A stretch of 36,058 nt of DNA from contig JAFLCF010000020.1 in assembly GCA_017303735.1 (NCBI GenBank), positions 1-36,058 of the forward strand, written 5' to 3'. The position numbers were made by a program, and so were the translations under genes. Position 1 is the first letter of the stretch. Every line of letters begins with the position of its first letter. Under the pieces are notes generated by a model. The model was not told where the DNA came from, did not search any database, and saw only the letters and a list, made by a program, of their open reading frames with translations. Below, in pieces: positions 1-7,664 of this stretch. The stretch comes from Anaerolineae bacterium. GTDB lineage: Bacteria > Chloroflexota > Anaerolineae > Anaerolineales > Villigracilaceae.

Positions 1-213
1 GGTGATGAGTTTGGCAGGCTCGAAACAAGCGTGAGTCACATTGCAGCGACCGCCGCCCGAGATCAAAACCTTGCCCAGCGTTTGGCTAGCTTTTTCAAGA
101 ATAAGGATACGTTGATTGGGATTCTCTTCGGCACAGCGAATCGCTGCGAAAAATCCCGCTGCGCCACCGCCGATGATGATGACATCCCAAATGGGAGAAA
201 GTTTGGTTGACAT
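1..213 (-). CDS. FAD/NAD(P)-dependent oxidoreductase, HI0933/BaiN-like (partial, N-terminus only)
   Basis: Only the first 71 codons are present; the gene runs off the left edge. The protein opens with a Rossmann dinucleotide-binding motif, VIIIGGGAAGFFAA (about residues 11-24), followed by an acidic strand end (ILILEK) and then GKVLISGGGRCNVTH. That GKxxxSGGGRCNxT signature is typical of the HI0933-like flavoprotein family (YhiN, BaiN/RdsA). The cofactor is expected to be FAD; the physiological substrate of most family members is unknown. The ATG at 213-211 has no Shine-Dalgarno sequence, but a TATAAT box lies about 12 bases upstream, so the mRNA may be nearly leaderless. The family call is firm for the N-terminus; nothing can be said about the rest. 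Confidence 0.85.
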   Translation of the reverse strand, partial: MSTKLSPIWDVIIIGGGAAGFFAAIRCAEENPNQRILILEKASQTLGKVLISGGGRCNVTHACFEPAKLIT

Positions 214-224
214 AGATGGGCGTC

Positions 225-254
225 ATTATACGCGTTGCGCGAGAATAAAGTAAA
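225..254 (-). promoter_or_regulatory. Predicted sigma70-type promoter of the flavoprotein gene
   Basis: On the minus strand a perfect TATAAT lies at 230-225. A TTTACT (-35-like, 4/6) lies at 254-249, with an 18-base spacer. Transcription would begin near 218, only about five bases before the ATG at 213, which fits the missing Shine-Dalgarno sequence. Inferred from sequence only. Confidence 0.4.
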
Positions 255-259
255 AACGA

Positions 260-288
260 AAAGGCTCTCAGTTTTCCTGAGAGCCTTT
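260..288 (-). terminator. Rho-independent terminator after the YfcC-type transporter
   Basis: A perfect 12-bp inverted repeat (260-271 with 277-288, core GGCTCTCAG) has a 5-base loop. Reading leftwards, the stem is followed by a T-rich tract (251-260 read in reverse). It starts about 20 bases after the stop codon of the transporter at 308, so it most likely ends that transcript. It also separates that gene from the promoter of the flavoprotein gene. Confidence 0.8.
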
Positions 289-307
289 AAGAAGAAGCAA
301 GCACAAA

Positions 308-1759
308 CTAGAACGGACCAAAGTTGATTGCGACGGCGATTCCCAGGAATGCAACCGTTGCAAGGATGACCCACAACCAGAGTTTTGCCGTCCAACGCAA
401 CCATTTGGGGTAACTGACCACGGTGAGACCGAGGCTAATGAGCAGAACTGGATTGGTGGGATAAGCCAGGTTTGAAAAGCCATCACCGAAGATATATGCC
501 AATACCGCGGTCTGACGGGTGACACCGATCAAGTCTGCGAGAGGCAGAACGATGGGAATCATCAAGAAAGCTTTCGCCGAGCCAGAGGCGATGAAGAATT
601 CAATCCCCAATGCAAGCGCATATACGACCAAAGCCGCAGGGAAAGCGCCAAGTTGTTGGAACGGATCTGCTGCGGCATGCAAGATGGTGTCGGTCACGCC
701 GCCGCTATCAATAATGAAGCGAATGCTGGCTGCCATCAAAATGAGCGGAACGGAGGGAGCTAACCCGCCCCAGCCTTCAATGAGTCCCTGCCAGACGGTT
801 TTTCCGCCAGTGCCAGAGATAAAACCTGCGCCCAGCCCGCCGATCAGAAAGAGAATACCGACGATGGGCAGAGCATAATCTGAGATGGCAGGTACGAAGG
901 GACCGGATAACATTACGATGAAGATAAAGATCAGGAAGAAGCCGAAGAAATTCATGGCGCGGTTTTGCTTGGGGTTATCTTGTGTAAAAGAAGCATCTTC
1001 CAAGCTTTTGTATTTCTCGCGTTCGGCATTGTCTTCTTTGTGCACAAGCGAAGCCGTTGGGTCTTTATCGATCTTCTTTGCATACGAAGATAAAAACCAC
1101 ATAAAGATGAAGTAGATGGCGATAAAGATGATGATGCGATACCAGATACCGGAGAAAAGCGGCAATCCCGCAAGTTGTTGAGAAACCCCAAGGGTATAAG
1201 GGTTGGAGATGGCTGCCGAAAAGCCCATATTGGTCGCCAAAATAGACATGCCCAAGCCGACCAACGCATCCCAGCCTAGTGAATAGGAAAGGGCGATCAT
1301 GACGGGAACTAACAGAACGACTTCTTCAAACGTTCCCAATGTTGCACCAAGGAACATAAATGCCAGCGAAACCATCCACAACAGTCTGTATTTTTGTCCA
1401 CTATATCTGCGAACGATGCGACCAATGAACGCTCGCAAGGTGCCGGTCTTGTCCATGACGGCGAATGCTCCGCCAGCAAAGAACAAGACGACGATAATGA
1501 CGATCACGGTCAAGCCGCTATCACTGCCGAGGACTTCAAACGGAGCAATAAACCAGCGCCAAACTGGGTAGTTCGGACGGTCTGTCAACTGAAAGGAAGC
1601 AGGATCAATCGTCTCGCGTCCGTCCACTTCGATGCGGGTGTATTGTCCCGAAGGGATGACGAGTGTAAGGATGCCTGCCACCATCATTAGAACGAACAAG
1701 ATCACCAGCGATTGGATGAAAGCACGTTTGCCGATCTGCGCACCAGCTTTTTGTTCCAT
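308..1759 (-). CDS. YfcC family integral membrane transporter
   Basis: A 483-residue hydrophobic protein with about 11-12 predicted membrane spans. The N-terminal span starts near residue 15 (SLVILFVLMMVAG), and the conserved segment GTFEEVVLLVPV is near residues 142-153. A second half repeats the pattern, with a helix containing EFFIASGSAKA near residue 388. This layout matches the YfcC / DcuC-like anion carrier superfamily, whose members are annotated as C4-dicarboxylate or basic-amino-acid carriers. The true substrate cannot be read from sequence. The start is the ATG at 1759, preceded by AAAGGAG at good spacing. The gene stands alone between two terminators, so it is probably monocistronic. 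A charged cytoplasmic loop (about residues 225-265) splits the two halves, as in other family members. Confidence 0.85.
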   Translation of the reverse strand: MEQKAGAQIGKRAFIQSLVILFVLMMVAGILTLVIPSGQYTRIEVDGRETIDPASFQLTDRPNYPVWRWFIAPFEVLGSDSGLTVIVIIVVLFFAGGAFAVMDKTGTLRAFIGRIVRRYSGQKYRLLWMVSLAFMFLGATLGTFEEVVLLVPVMIALSYSLGWDALVGLGMSILATNMGFSAAISNPYTLGVSQQLAGLPLFSGIWYRIIIFIAIYFIFMWFLSSYAKKIDKDPTASLVHKEDNAEREKYKSLEDASFTQDNPKQNRAMNFFGFFLIFIFIVMLSGPFVPAISDYALPIVGILFLIGGLGAGFISGTGGKTVWQGLIEGWGGLAPSVPLILMAASIRFIIDSGGVTDTILHAAADPFQQLGAFPAALVVYALALGIEFFIASGSAKAFLMIPIVLPLADLIGVTRQTAVLAYIFGDGFSNLAYPTNPVLLISLGLTVVSYPKWLRWTAKLWLWVILATVAFLGIAVAINFGPF

Positions 1760-1874
1760 GGAAGACTCCTTTGAGATGGGTGATAAGTCAATTTACCACA
1801 ACTTATTGCAACCGCGTTCACTATTTTTTAAAATCTGCTTCGGACTCAACCGGAAATAGTTCGTCACGGCTGAA

Positions 1875-1914
1875 CCTAAAAACAGCGGCACCTCAAAGTG
1901 CCGCTGTTTTTAGG
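1875..1914 (-). terminator. Strong, probably bidirectional terminator
   Basis: A perfect 17-bp inverted repeat (1875-1891 with 1898-1914, core AGCGGCAC) has a 6-base loop. Its A-rich and T-rich arm ends give a U-tract in either direction. It lies 13 bases beyond the stop codon of the lipoprotein gene at 1928, so its main job is to end that transcript. Confidence 0.8.
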
Positions 1915-1927
1915 TAATATTTTTTTC

Positions 1928-2590
1928 TTATTCAGGTTCTTCTGTAGTTTCTTCTTTTGAGGTAATAATACGAACATACACCACTTGCCCAAATCTGGTG
2001 CCGTCTGAAGTGGATAGGATCCAATAACCGGTGTATGTTCCTTCTGTTTTCGGCGCGGTCATGGGGACACTGATCTTGGCTATTTTCCCCGGTGCGACAT
2101 ATTGATTGATGGGGGACGTTAGCCCATCCATGCTCGTTCCGCTAAAGAAGGTCATGGCAAAATCTTCTTTCCATGGGCAGGTGCCGGTGTTCTGTATACG
2201 CCATATTTTTTTGAATGTCTCGCCGAGCATCAGGACGGTGTCGTCTTTGATGGTCAGATCACTGACAAAAGCTGAGTTGTAGCAAGACTCAATGTATTGG
2301 GTGGCTGTCGGCGAGGGTTGAAGCGTTTCTGTGATCGCGGTAATACCGATGGTTGGGAATGGCGTTTGTGAGGGAGTCGGGGTGGGGGTTGAGGTGGGGA
2401 GAGGTGTGTTTACCGGTGTGATGGTTGCCGTTAGCGCTTGTGCTGCCGCGGTCAATGCCTGTGCGATGGCGGTGCTAATGTCTGGGCTGTACTGGCTTTC
2501 GGCAGTTGGGGTGGCAGAATCGACCTGCCCGCAGGCTGAAAGGAGGAACGCAAACAGTAAACAGAATAGGATTAAATTTTTATTTTTCAT
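1928..2590 (-). CDS. Lipoprotein with C-terminal NBR1-type Ig-like domain
   Basis: A 220-residue predicted lipoprotein. It opens with a basic signal segment (MKNKN), a hydrophobic core and the lipobox LLSAC, with the lipidated cysteine at residue 20. A low-complexity stalk rich in Thr, Pro and Ala follows (about 25-100). The C-terminal half (about 105-210) contains the pattern DDTVLMLGETFKKIWRIQNTGTCPW and ends in a beta-rich segment (GYWILSTSDGTRFGQVVYVRI). This resembles the NBR1 Ig-like domain common on Anaerolineae surface proteins. The frame is open to a GTG at 2653, but the ATG at 2590 places the signal peptide correctly. The function is unknown, probably surface binding. Confidence 0.8.
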   Translation of the reverse strand: MKNKNLILFCLLFAFLLSACGQVDSATPTAESQYSPDISTAIAQALTAAAQALTATITPVNTPLPTSTPTPTPSQTPFPTIGITAITETLQPSPTATQYIESCYNSAFVSDLTIKDDTVLMLGETFKKIWRIQNTGTCPWKEDFAMTFFSGTSMDGLTSPINQYVAPGKIAKISVPMTAPKTEGTYTGYWILSTSDGTRFGQVVYVRIITSKEETTEEPE

Positions 2591-2603
2591 CGGTATTATT
2601 TGT

Positions 2604-2633
2604 ATTTTACCTGTAATTACTTCGTTGCCGCAA
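2604..2633 (-). promoter_or_regulatory. Predicted promoter of the lipoprotein gene
   Basis: Minus-strand TAAAAT (-10, 5/6) lies at 2609-2604. TTGCGG (-35, 4/6) lies at 2633-2628, with an 18-base spacer. The start point would be near 2597, about seven bases before the ATG at 2590. This supports the shorter reading frame, because the upstream GTG would then lie outside the transcript. Prediction only. Confidence 0.35.
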
Positions 2634-2682
2634 TACTCGCAAGGTTTTCGCACGGTTCCCCAGGTTGGAAAAACTACCTGAT

Positions 2683-2697
2683 ATTACATTTTGTAAT
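2683..2697. promoter_or_regulatory. Short inverted repeat, possible operator
   Basis: A perfect 6-bp palindrome with a 3-base centre, ATTACA-TTT-TGTAAT, lies between the divergent lipoprotein and AMP-ligase genes. It has the size and symmetry of a regulator binding site. No cognate regulator is encoded nearby, and an AT-rich match of this length can arise by chance. Confidence 0.2.
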
Positions 2698-2937
2698 AAA
2701 TGGGAGTAGAATGAAAACAAGGTACCTTCTTATGCTTTCAGGTGGATGTGAATATGAAGGATAGGCGAAAACCATTGTTATTTTGCTTGTTGCGGGGGAT
2801 ATTCAACCTTTTCTATACAGTGCCAACCCTTTTAGCTAGTATCTCATTTTCTGTTACACACTTACCTGTTGAATATCTTTCAACAATTATGACCACTCCA
2901 CTGTTTGGACGAGAACCTTGGTTAAGGATCCCTGTGG

Positions 2938-2966
2938 TTGTGAAAAGCAATCTCTTCTCAGATAAT
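2938..2966 (+). promoter_or_regulatory. Predicted sigma70-type promoter of the AMP-dependent ligase
   Basis: TTGTGA (-35, 4/6) at 2938-2943 and GATAAT (-10, 5/6) at 2961-2966 are separated by exactly 17 bases. Transcription would begin near 2973, giving a leader of about 25 bases that contains the GGAGGAA ribosome site just before the ATG at 2998. Confidence 0.45.
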
Positions 2967-2997
2967 ACGATTAGTTCTTGAATGGCGGAGGAATTCC

Positions 2998-4476
2998 ATG
3001 AATATTGCTGATTATTTGCTTCGATCTGGCGTTGAGGATGCGGTTGCGCTTGTAACGGCAAAAGAGGAGTTTAAGTATCGGGAGCTGAGGCAGGCTGCCG
3101 GGTCCGCTTTTGATGCGTTTCGTTCTGCTGGGTTTGTCTCTGGAGACCGTATCGGCATCCTGGGTGGAAATTCCTTGTTTTGGGTTTCCAGTTATCTGGC
3201 TGCCATGAAATTGGGTGCGATTGCTGTTCCCTTTGCCACTAAATTACCGCCGCAGGAACTTGCGCAACAGATTCAGCAAACAGGCTGCCGCGGGATCTGC
3301 GTTGAAAAGCGGCTGTATAAAAAGTTTTCACCTGAGTTTTCACCGTCTTTGCTGGTGATGGGCGAAGAAATATTGACCGGAACTTCTTCGATGTTGCTGT
3401 CTGACCATGCATCCGAATTTGACGAAGATCAGGATGCCGCATGGATGTTGACATCGGGCACGACGTCGAAGCCTCGTATAGTCAGGATCACGCATTCGAA
3501 CATTCGCTCCAATACGGATTCGATCATTCAATATCTTGGTCTGACGGGCACTGAGCGAATGATGGCCGTATTGCCTTTCTATTATTGTTTTGGTACATCC
3601 TTGCTTCATACCCACTTGCGAGTGGGCGGGGCGCTTGTCTTGGGCGATGCGCTTGGTTTTCCAGAAAAGGTTTTAGATCTAATGCAAGGAACAAAATGTA
3701 CTGGGTTTGCAGGGGTTCCGACAACTTTTCAAATGTATCTGAGAAATTCCACCTTCCCGCAACGACCTTTGCCAGACATGCGCCAGATCCAACAGGCGGG
3801 TGGAAAACTTTCTAACATTTTGATCGATGAGTTGGTTCAATGCTGCCCGCAAGCCAAGGTTTATATTATGTATGGGCAGACCGAAGCGACTGCGAGACTT
3901 TCTTATTTGCCGCCTGAAGATCTGAATGTAAAAAGAGGTTCGATTGGCAGGGGTATTCCCGGTGTGACTCTTAAGGTATTAAATGAATCGGATGAAGAAA
4001 TACAGCCGGGCGAAGTTGGTGAGATCATTGCCTGGGGGAAGAATATTTCACCCGGCTATCTTGATGAGCCGGAGATCAATGCGGAAAAATTTGTCCAAGG
4101 CACATTGCATACCGGGGATATGGCAACCACAGATGAGGATGGCTATATCTACATCGTTGACCGTAAAAGCGATTTCATCAAATCCTATGGGAACCGTGTG
4201 AGCAGCCAGGAAGTGGAAGCCTGTATCATGGAGATCAAGGAAGTGGTTGCCACGGCGGTTATCGGAATTCCAGATCCGCTGCGTGGAGAAGCAATTCGCG
4301 CTTATGTTGTCTTGCGATCCAATTCAAACATTGAGGCAGCAGAAATCATCAGCCACTGTATGACACGTTTGGCTCGTTACATGGTTCCCAGAGATGTTGT
4401 GTTTGCTCAAAGCCTGCCGGTAAATCAGCACGGAAAGGTTATCAAATCTGAGCTGAGGAAAATGGCGGAAACCTAG
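2998..4476 (+). CDS. AMP-dependent acyl/aryl ligase (class I adenylate-forming enzyme)
   Basis: A 492-residue ANL-superfamily enzyme. It should activate a carboxylic acid as an acyl-adenylate and pass it to a thiol, either CoA or the phosphopantetheine of a carrier protein. Visible core motifs are the P-loop TSGTTSKPR (about 152-160), YGQTEAT (292-298), the ribose-binding aspartate in TGD (Asp374), the hinge DRKSDFIKSYGNRVS (from about 388) and the catalytic lysine in NQHGK (Lys480). It is complete, and the strong GGAGGAA site fixes the ATG start. It is the only plus-strand gene of the window and converges on the NadE-like gene, sharing four bases at the stop codons. An ACP gene 3 kb away in the facing cluster is a plausible acceptor; that link is inference. 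The substrate is unknown. Confidence 0.85.
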   Translation: MNIADYLLRSGVEDAVALVTAKEEFKYRELRQAAGSAFDAFRSAGFVSGDRIGILGGNSLFWVSSYLAAMKLGAIAVPFATKLPPQELAQQIQQTGCRGICVEKRLYKKFSPEFSPSLLVMGEEILTGTSSMLLSDHASEFDEDQDAAWMLTSGTTSKPRIVRITHSNIRSNTDSIIQYLGLTGTERMMAVLPFYYCFGTSLLHTHLRVGGALVLGDALGFPEKVLDLMQGTKCTGFAGVPTTFQMYLRNSTFPQRPLPDMRQIQQAGGKLSNILIDELVQCCPQAKVYIMYGQTEATARLSYLPPEDLNVKRGSIGRGIPGVTLKVLNESDEEIQPGEVGEIIAWGKNISPGYLDEPEINAEKFVQGTLHTGDMATTDEDGYIYIVDRKSDFIKSYGNRVSSQEVEACIMEIKEVVATAVIGIPDPLRGEAIRAYVVLRSNSNIEAAEIISHCMTRLARYMVPRDVVFAQSLPVNQHGKVIKSELRKMAET

Positions 4477-5465
4477 ACGGGTGTTAAAGCTGAGTTCGGA
4501 TCCAGACCCAATGGGACGGTTCGTAAATACTCAGTGGTGCGTTTCTTCTGTAGGATGTCTTTAATCACTCTTGCAACCTGTTCTTCCGAAAGGCAAAGAT
4601 CATCTGCGATCTCTAAAGCGGACATTCCACATTCAGTGCCAAGCCAGATCTTATCGAGAAGGTCAAATGGTACGCGGAAATAAAACTCCTCCTGGGTGCT
4701 TCCGGCGCTGTATGTATCTGTTGTTGGCGTTCGCTGGATGATGCTTTGTGGGATACCCAGATATTCTGCCAATTGATACACTTGTGATTTGAACAAGTGC
4801 CTTATCGGTTGAAGATCTGCGCCACCATCGCCGTATTTTACAAAAAACCCCTGGTCGTGCTCGTTCTTGTTCGAGGTGCCAATGACCGCATAGTTGCGAT
4901 GTTCGGCGTGGAAATACAAGGTCAACATGCGAGTACGTTGTTTCATATTAGAGGCTGCCACAATTCCCAAATATGAGCGCGGAGATAATATCTTCCGCTG
5001 TTCTGGCAATCCATTTTGCTGTAATGCCATGGAGAATACATTGAGTGCGGGTTTTTCCAATAGATTATCCGGTAATACCAGTTTCACCTTGTCTTGGTTT
5101 GGAACATAATCAGGAAAGGTCTCTCGAATTGCAACCGTTAGGTTGTCGTAACATCCCAGCGCCGTCAGGGCAGGTGAGATGTCAGTGGATACAAGTTCTA
5201 CACCAAAATGATCGGCAACTTCTTCGGCAAGGGTTTCACTCTCGTCGCTTGAATCTTTTTCAGGCATGAACAAGGCGATCACCTTGTTTCGACCCAAAGC
5301 CTGAACAGATAACCCAAGCACCACAGCAGAGTCGATGCCGCCGCTTACACCGACTACCCCGCCCCGACGCTTAAACTCCTGGAAGACCTGTCTCTCGATC
5401 CATTGCGAGATGCGGGTCGTCTCCTGTTCCGTCGGGATATTCATAGCTTTTGCTAATTGTGACAT
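4473..5465 (-). CDS. NadE-like ATP-dependent amide ligase (NAD+ synthase family)
   Basis: A 330-residue member of the NAD synthase family (PP-loop ATP pyrophosphatases) without a glutaminase domain. The PP-loop SGGIDS is at 41-46, and the family segments GTSNKNE (196-202) and VKYGDGGADLQPI (209-221) are present. The next region, usually close to PSADL...Q.DE in true NadE, reads PTTDTYSAGSTQEEF (247-261), so the substrate pocket is divergent. It may make NAD+ from deamido-NAD+, or amidate another carboxylate in the polysaccharide pathway. The position supports the second idea: it is the last gene of the cluster and starts inside the end of the AsnB-like gene (13-base overlap). The ATG at 5465 has a strong AAGGAGG site. 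An ATG seven codons downstream lacks one. Confidence 0.8.
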   Translation of the reverse strand: MSQLAKAMNIPTEQETTRISQWIERQVFQEFKRRGGVVGVSGGIDSAVVLGLSVQALGRNKVIALFMPEKDSSDESETLAEEVADHFGVELVSTDISPALTALGCYDNLTVAIRETFPDYVPNQDKVKLVLPDNLLEKPALNVFSMALQQNGLPEQRKILSPRSYLGIVAASNMKQRTRMLTLYFHAEHRNYAVIGTSNKNEHDQGFFVKYGDGGADLQPIRHLFKSQVYQLAEYLGIPQSIIQRTPTTDTYSAGSTQEEFYFRVPFDLLDKIWLGTECGMSALEIADDLCLSEEQVARVIKDILQKKRTTEYLRTVPLGLDPNSALTPV

Positions 5466-7366
5466 TGCTGCCTCCTTAATAACTGAACCGAAAGTATCCC
5501 CGTTAACGCCATTTCTTCTGTTTCACTTACTCGTCCGCCGCGTTGAAATTTTGCGACCAATCCTGCCACCGCGTCGGAGTCGAAATAGCCTGTTTTCTTC
5601 AGGCTTTCTTTTGATAAACATTCACCTACAAATTCCGGGCTATCTTCGCCAAAAAAGACTGAACGAATGGGAGCGCGATAAGGCTGTTTGGCGCGTTTGA
5701 GTGTTTCAAGTGGCAACACATCTTTCATGGCGTGTTTCAAAATCGTTTTTTCGCGCAACCCTAGCATTTTGTACGATGCAGGCAGCTGAATGGAAAACTC
5801 CACCAGGCGCGGGTCAAGGAACGGATAACGCCCTTCAACAGAATGTGCCATTCCCATCCGATCGCCTTGTGAAGAAAGCAAGTATTCGGATAAAAATATT
5901 GTGATCTCAAGATATTGAGCTTGGGAAAACGCATCCCAAGATTTGAACGCAGTGGGCAGGCTTTCAAGGAGTTCTACAAGCGGATCATAATCTCCGATCT
6001 CTGCTAATAACTCTTTGGAAAAGAAACGCTGGCAGCGTGCCGCATTTTGCCAGCGCAGACGATGCGAATAGAAGGGGTCACAGGTATCAGTTAGATTTTT
6101 TCCGAAGAACGCTTTGAGGTAGGCGTCTCCGCCAGAAGAAACGCTTTTGATGTATGGATAGAGCCGGCGCAGCAACATTGGGCGCATACCTGAGTTTGGA
6201 TCATGTGCCCAGAAGCGACGGATCTTCGCTTCCTTGAAAATGTCGTACCCACCCAAAAGCTCATCCGCGCCTTCGCCGGTTAGCACAACCTTGAAACCGC
6301 GTTCATGGACGAGTTTCGATAACAGCAACATGGGAACCGGTGCCGTTCTCAATAAAGGCATCTCCGCATGGCGAACTGCATCTGTGAACGCCCTGCCGAT
6401 TTCACGCGGTGAACAAAGGATGGTTTCATTATCCACCCCAAGATACGCATTCATTTGTTGTTGTTTGCTCGATTCATCGAACGTACCCTCATTAAATGCG
6501 ATACTGAAAGTCTTTAGCCGTGTATCTGAGTGCCGGGCTGTTAATGCAGTGATGCTGGATGAATCCAACCCTCCACTAAGATAGGCACCTACCGGAACAT
6601 CCGAACGTAGTCGCAGTCGAATTGCATCCTCCAGCAGCCAGCGTAACTGGTCTGCCGTATCCTCGAAGGATCGAGATATGGTATCTGTCGACATATTCAG
6701 TTGCCAATATGGAGTGACTTTAATCCCTTCATCACTTGCAGTCAGGAAATGCCCGGGCGGGATGCTTGCAATATCGCGGAAACTTGACTTTGCATTGAGA
6801 GTGGTCCAAAACGTGAAGACTTGAGCGAGTGAGATCGGATCAATCTCCGCCCTGATGCCTGGGTGCGCAAACAGGGCTTTTGCCTCCGATGCGAAGAGCA
6901 GAAAATCCTTGCCGAGCGTGTAATAGATCGGTCGAACGCCCATCCGATCTCGCGCGAGGATCAGGCGGTGTTTGCGCTGATCCCACAGGGCAATGGCAAA
7001 CTGTCCATTCAATTGCAGTAGCCAGTCTGCTTCCCGTTCTTCATATAAATGCACCAGCACTTCTGTATCCGTGCGGGTGCGAAAAATGTGTCCGGCGGCT
7101 TCCAATTGAGAACGTAATTCAAGATAGTTATATATCTCTCCATTGAATACGATCCAGATCGAGCCATCTTCGTTGCTGATCGGTTGATGACCGCCTGCAA
7201 TGTCGATGATCGAAAGGCGTACGCTTCCCAAGCCGACTTGTCCATCTGTAAATGTTCCACAATCATCTGGTCCACGATGGCGAATGGCATTCAACATCGC
7301 GTGGATTAACGCCTGGTCAATGAGGGCTTGCGTTCTGAGATTTAATCTTCCAGCAATTCCACACAC
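5453..7366 (-). CDS. asnB: Asparagine synthase-like glutamine amidotransferase
   Basis: A 637-residue, two-domain enzyme of the AsnB family. The class II glutaminase domain begins with the nucleophile Cys2 right after the initiator, followed by RHRGPDD (about 30-36), NGEIYNY and TDTEV. The C-terminal synthetase domain carries the PP-loop SGGLDSS starting at Ser264. The start should be the GTG at 7366-7364, because Cys2 must be the mature N-terminus and GAGAGG sits just upstream; the frame stays open another 19 codons to a TTG, but that would bury the cysteine. It lies 11 bases after the ACP stop. AsnB-like proteins are frequent in exopolysaccharide loci, including exosortase-linked ones, where they probably amidate something other than aspartate. 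The true acceptor is unknown. Confidence 0.85.
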   Translation of the reverse strand: MCGIAGRLNLRTQALIDQALIHAMLNAIRHRGPDDCGTFTDGQVGLGSVRLSIIDIAGGHQPISNEDGSIWIVFNGEIYNYLELRSQLEAAGHIFRTRTDTEVLVHLYEEREADWLLQLNGQFAIALWDQRKHRLILARDRMGVRPIYYTLGKDFLLFASEAKALFAHPGIRAEIDPISLAQVFTFWTTLNAKSSFRDIASIPPGHFLTASDEGIKVTPYWQLNMSTDTISRSFEDTADQLRWLLEDAIRLRLRSDVPVGAYLSGGLDSSSITALTARHSDTRLKTFSIAFNEGTFDESSKQQQMNAYLGVDNETILCSPREIGRAFTDAVRHAEMPLLRTAPVPMLLLSKLVHERGFKVVLTGEGADELLGGYDIFKEAKIRRFWAHDPNSGMRPMLLRRLYPYIKSVSSGGDAYLKAFFGKNLTDTCDPFYSHRLRWQNAARCQRFFSKELLAEIGDYDPLVELLESLPTAFKSWDAFSQAQYLEITIFLSEYLLSSQGDRMGMAHSVEGRYPFLDPRLVEFSIQLPASYKMLGLREKTILKHAMKDVLPLETLKRAKQPYRAPIRSVFFGEDSPEFVGECLSKESLKKTGYFDSDAVAGLVAKFQRGGRVSETEEMALTGILSVQLLRRQQCHN

Positions 7367-7377
7367 AGGAACCTCTC

Positions 7378-7635
7378 TTACAAAGCAAGTTTTTGCTTGC
7401 GCCGGATAAAAGACGCCAGGCAATTGACCGAGTCGAAGTTTTCCGGCAGGACTTCAGAGGTATCAATCTGAATTCCGAATTGATCTTCAACAAAAAACAC
7501 AAGTTCGAGGATCCCGGTTGAATCAACCACCCCGTTCTCCAGGAATGATTCCTCAAACCCCAGCTCATCCAATTGCTCGCTGAGTACGAAATTCTCGATC
7601 AGGAACTTTCTGATTTTTTCTTCGATTTCTGACAT
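7378..7635 (-). CDS. Acyl carrier protein
   Basis: An 85-residue acidic carrier protein. The predicted phosphopantetheine site is Ser39 in NGVVDSTGILELV, matching the DS(L/T)xxxEL signature. The four-helix ACP length and the later segment FGIQIDTSEVLPENF also fit. The frame is open 103 codons further upstream, but that extension lies over the end of the SGNH hydrolase gene; the ATG at 7635 has a clear GGAGG site. There are no ketosynthase or other fatty-acid genes nearby, so it is unlikely to be the housekeeping AcpP. It sits between the SGNH hydrolase and the AsnB-like gene, and probably holds an acyl or aminoacyl group loaded by an adenylating ligase such as the one at 2998-4476. That partnership is inferred. 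Confidence 0.85.
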   Translation of the reverse strand: MSEIEEKIRKFLIENFVLSEQLDELGFEESFLENGVVDSTGILELVFFVEDQFGIQIDTSEVLPENFDSVNCLASFIRRKQKLAL

Positions 7636-7664
7636 GATCGCCTCCATAGTTTTAGAGATGCTCT

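Larger units (their letters stand above)
2591..2997. other. Divergent intergenic region with no convincing gene
   Basis: About 400 bases separate the divergently read lipoprotein and ligase genes. The region holds promoter candidates for both and a short inverted repeat, ATTACA-N3-TGTAAT, at 2683-2697 that could be an operator. A 79-codon plus-strand frame at 2742-2981 starts with GTG, has only a weak ribosome site and resembles no family I know. Its end overlaps the predicted ligase promoter, so I do not call it a gene. Confidence 0.5.

Noticed and set aside
2742..2981. 79-codon plus-strand open frame in the divergent gap
   Set aside because: GTG start, weak ribosome site, no family resemblance, and its end overlaps the predicted promoter of the ligase gene.
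5453..7423. Longer AsnB start (TTG at 7423)
   Set aside because: It would bury the catalytic N-terminal cysteine and overlap the ACP gene by 46 bases; the GTG at 7366 leaves Cys2 exposed.
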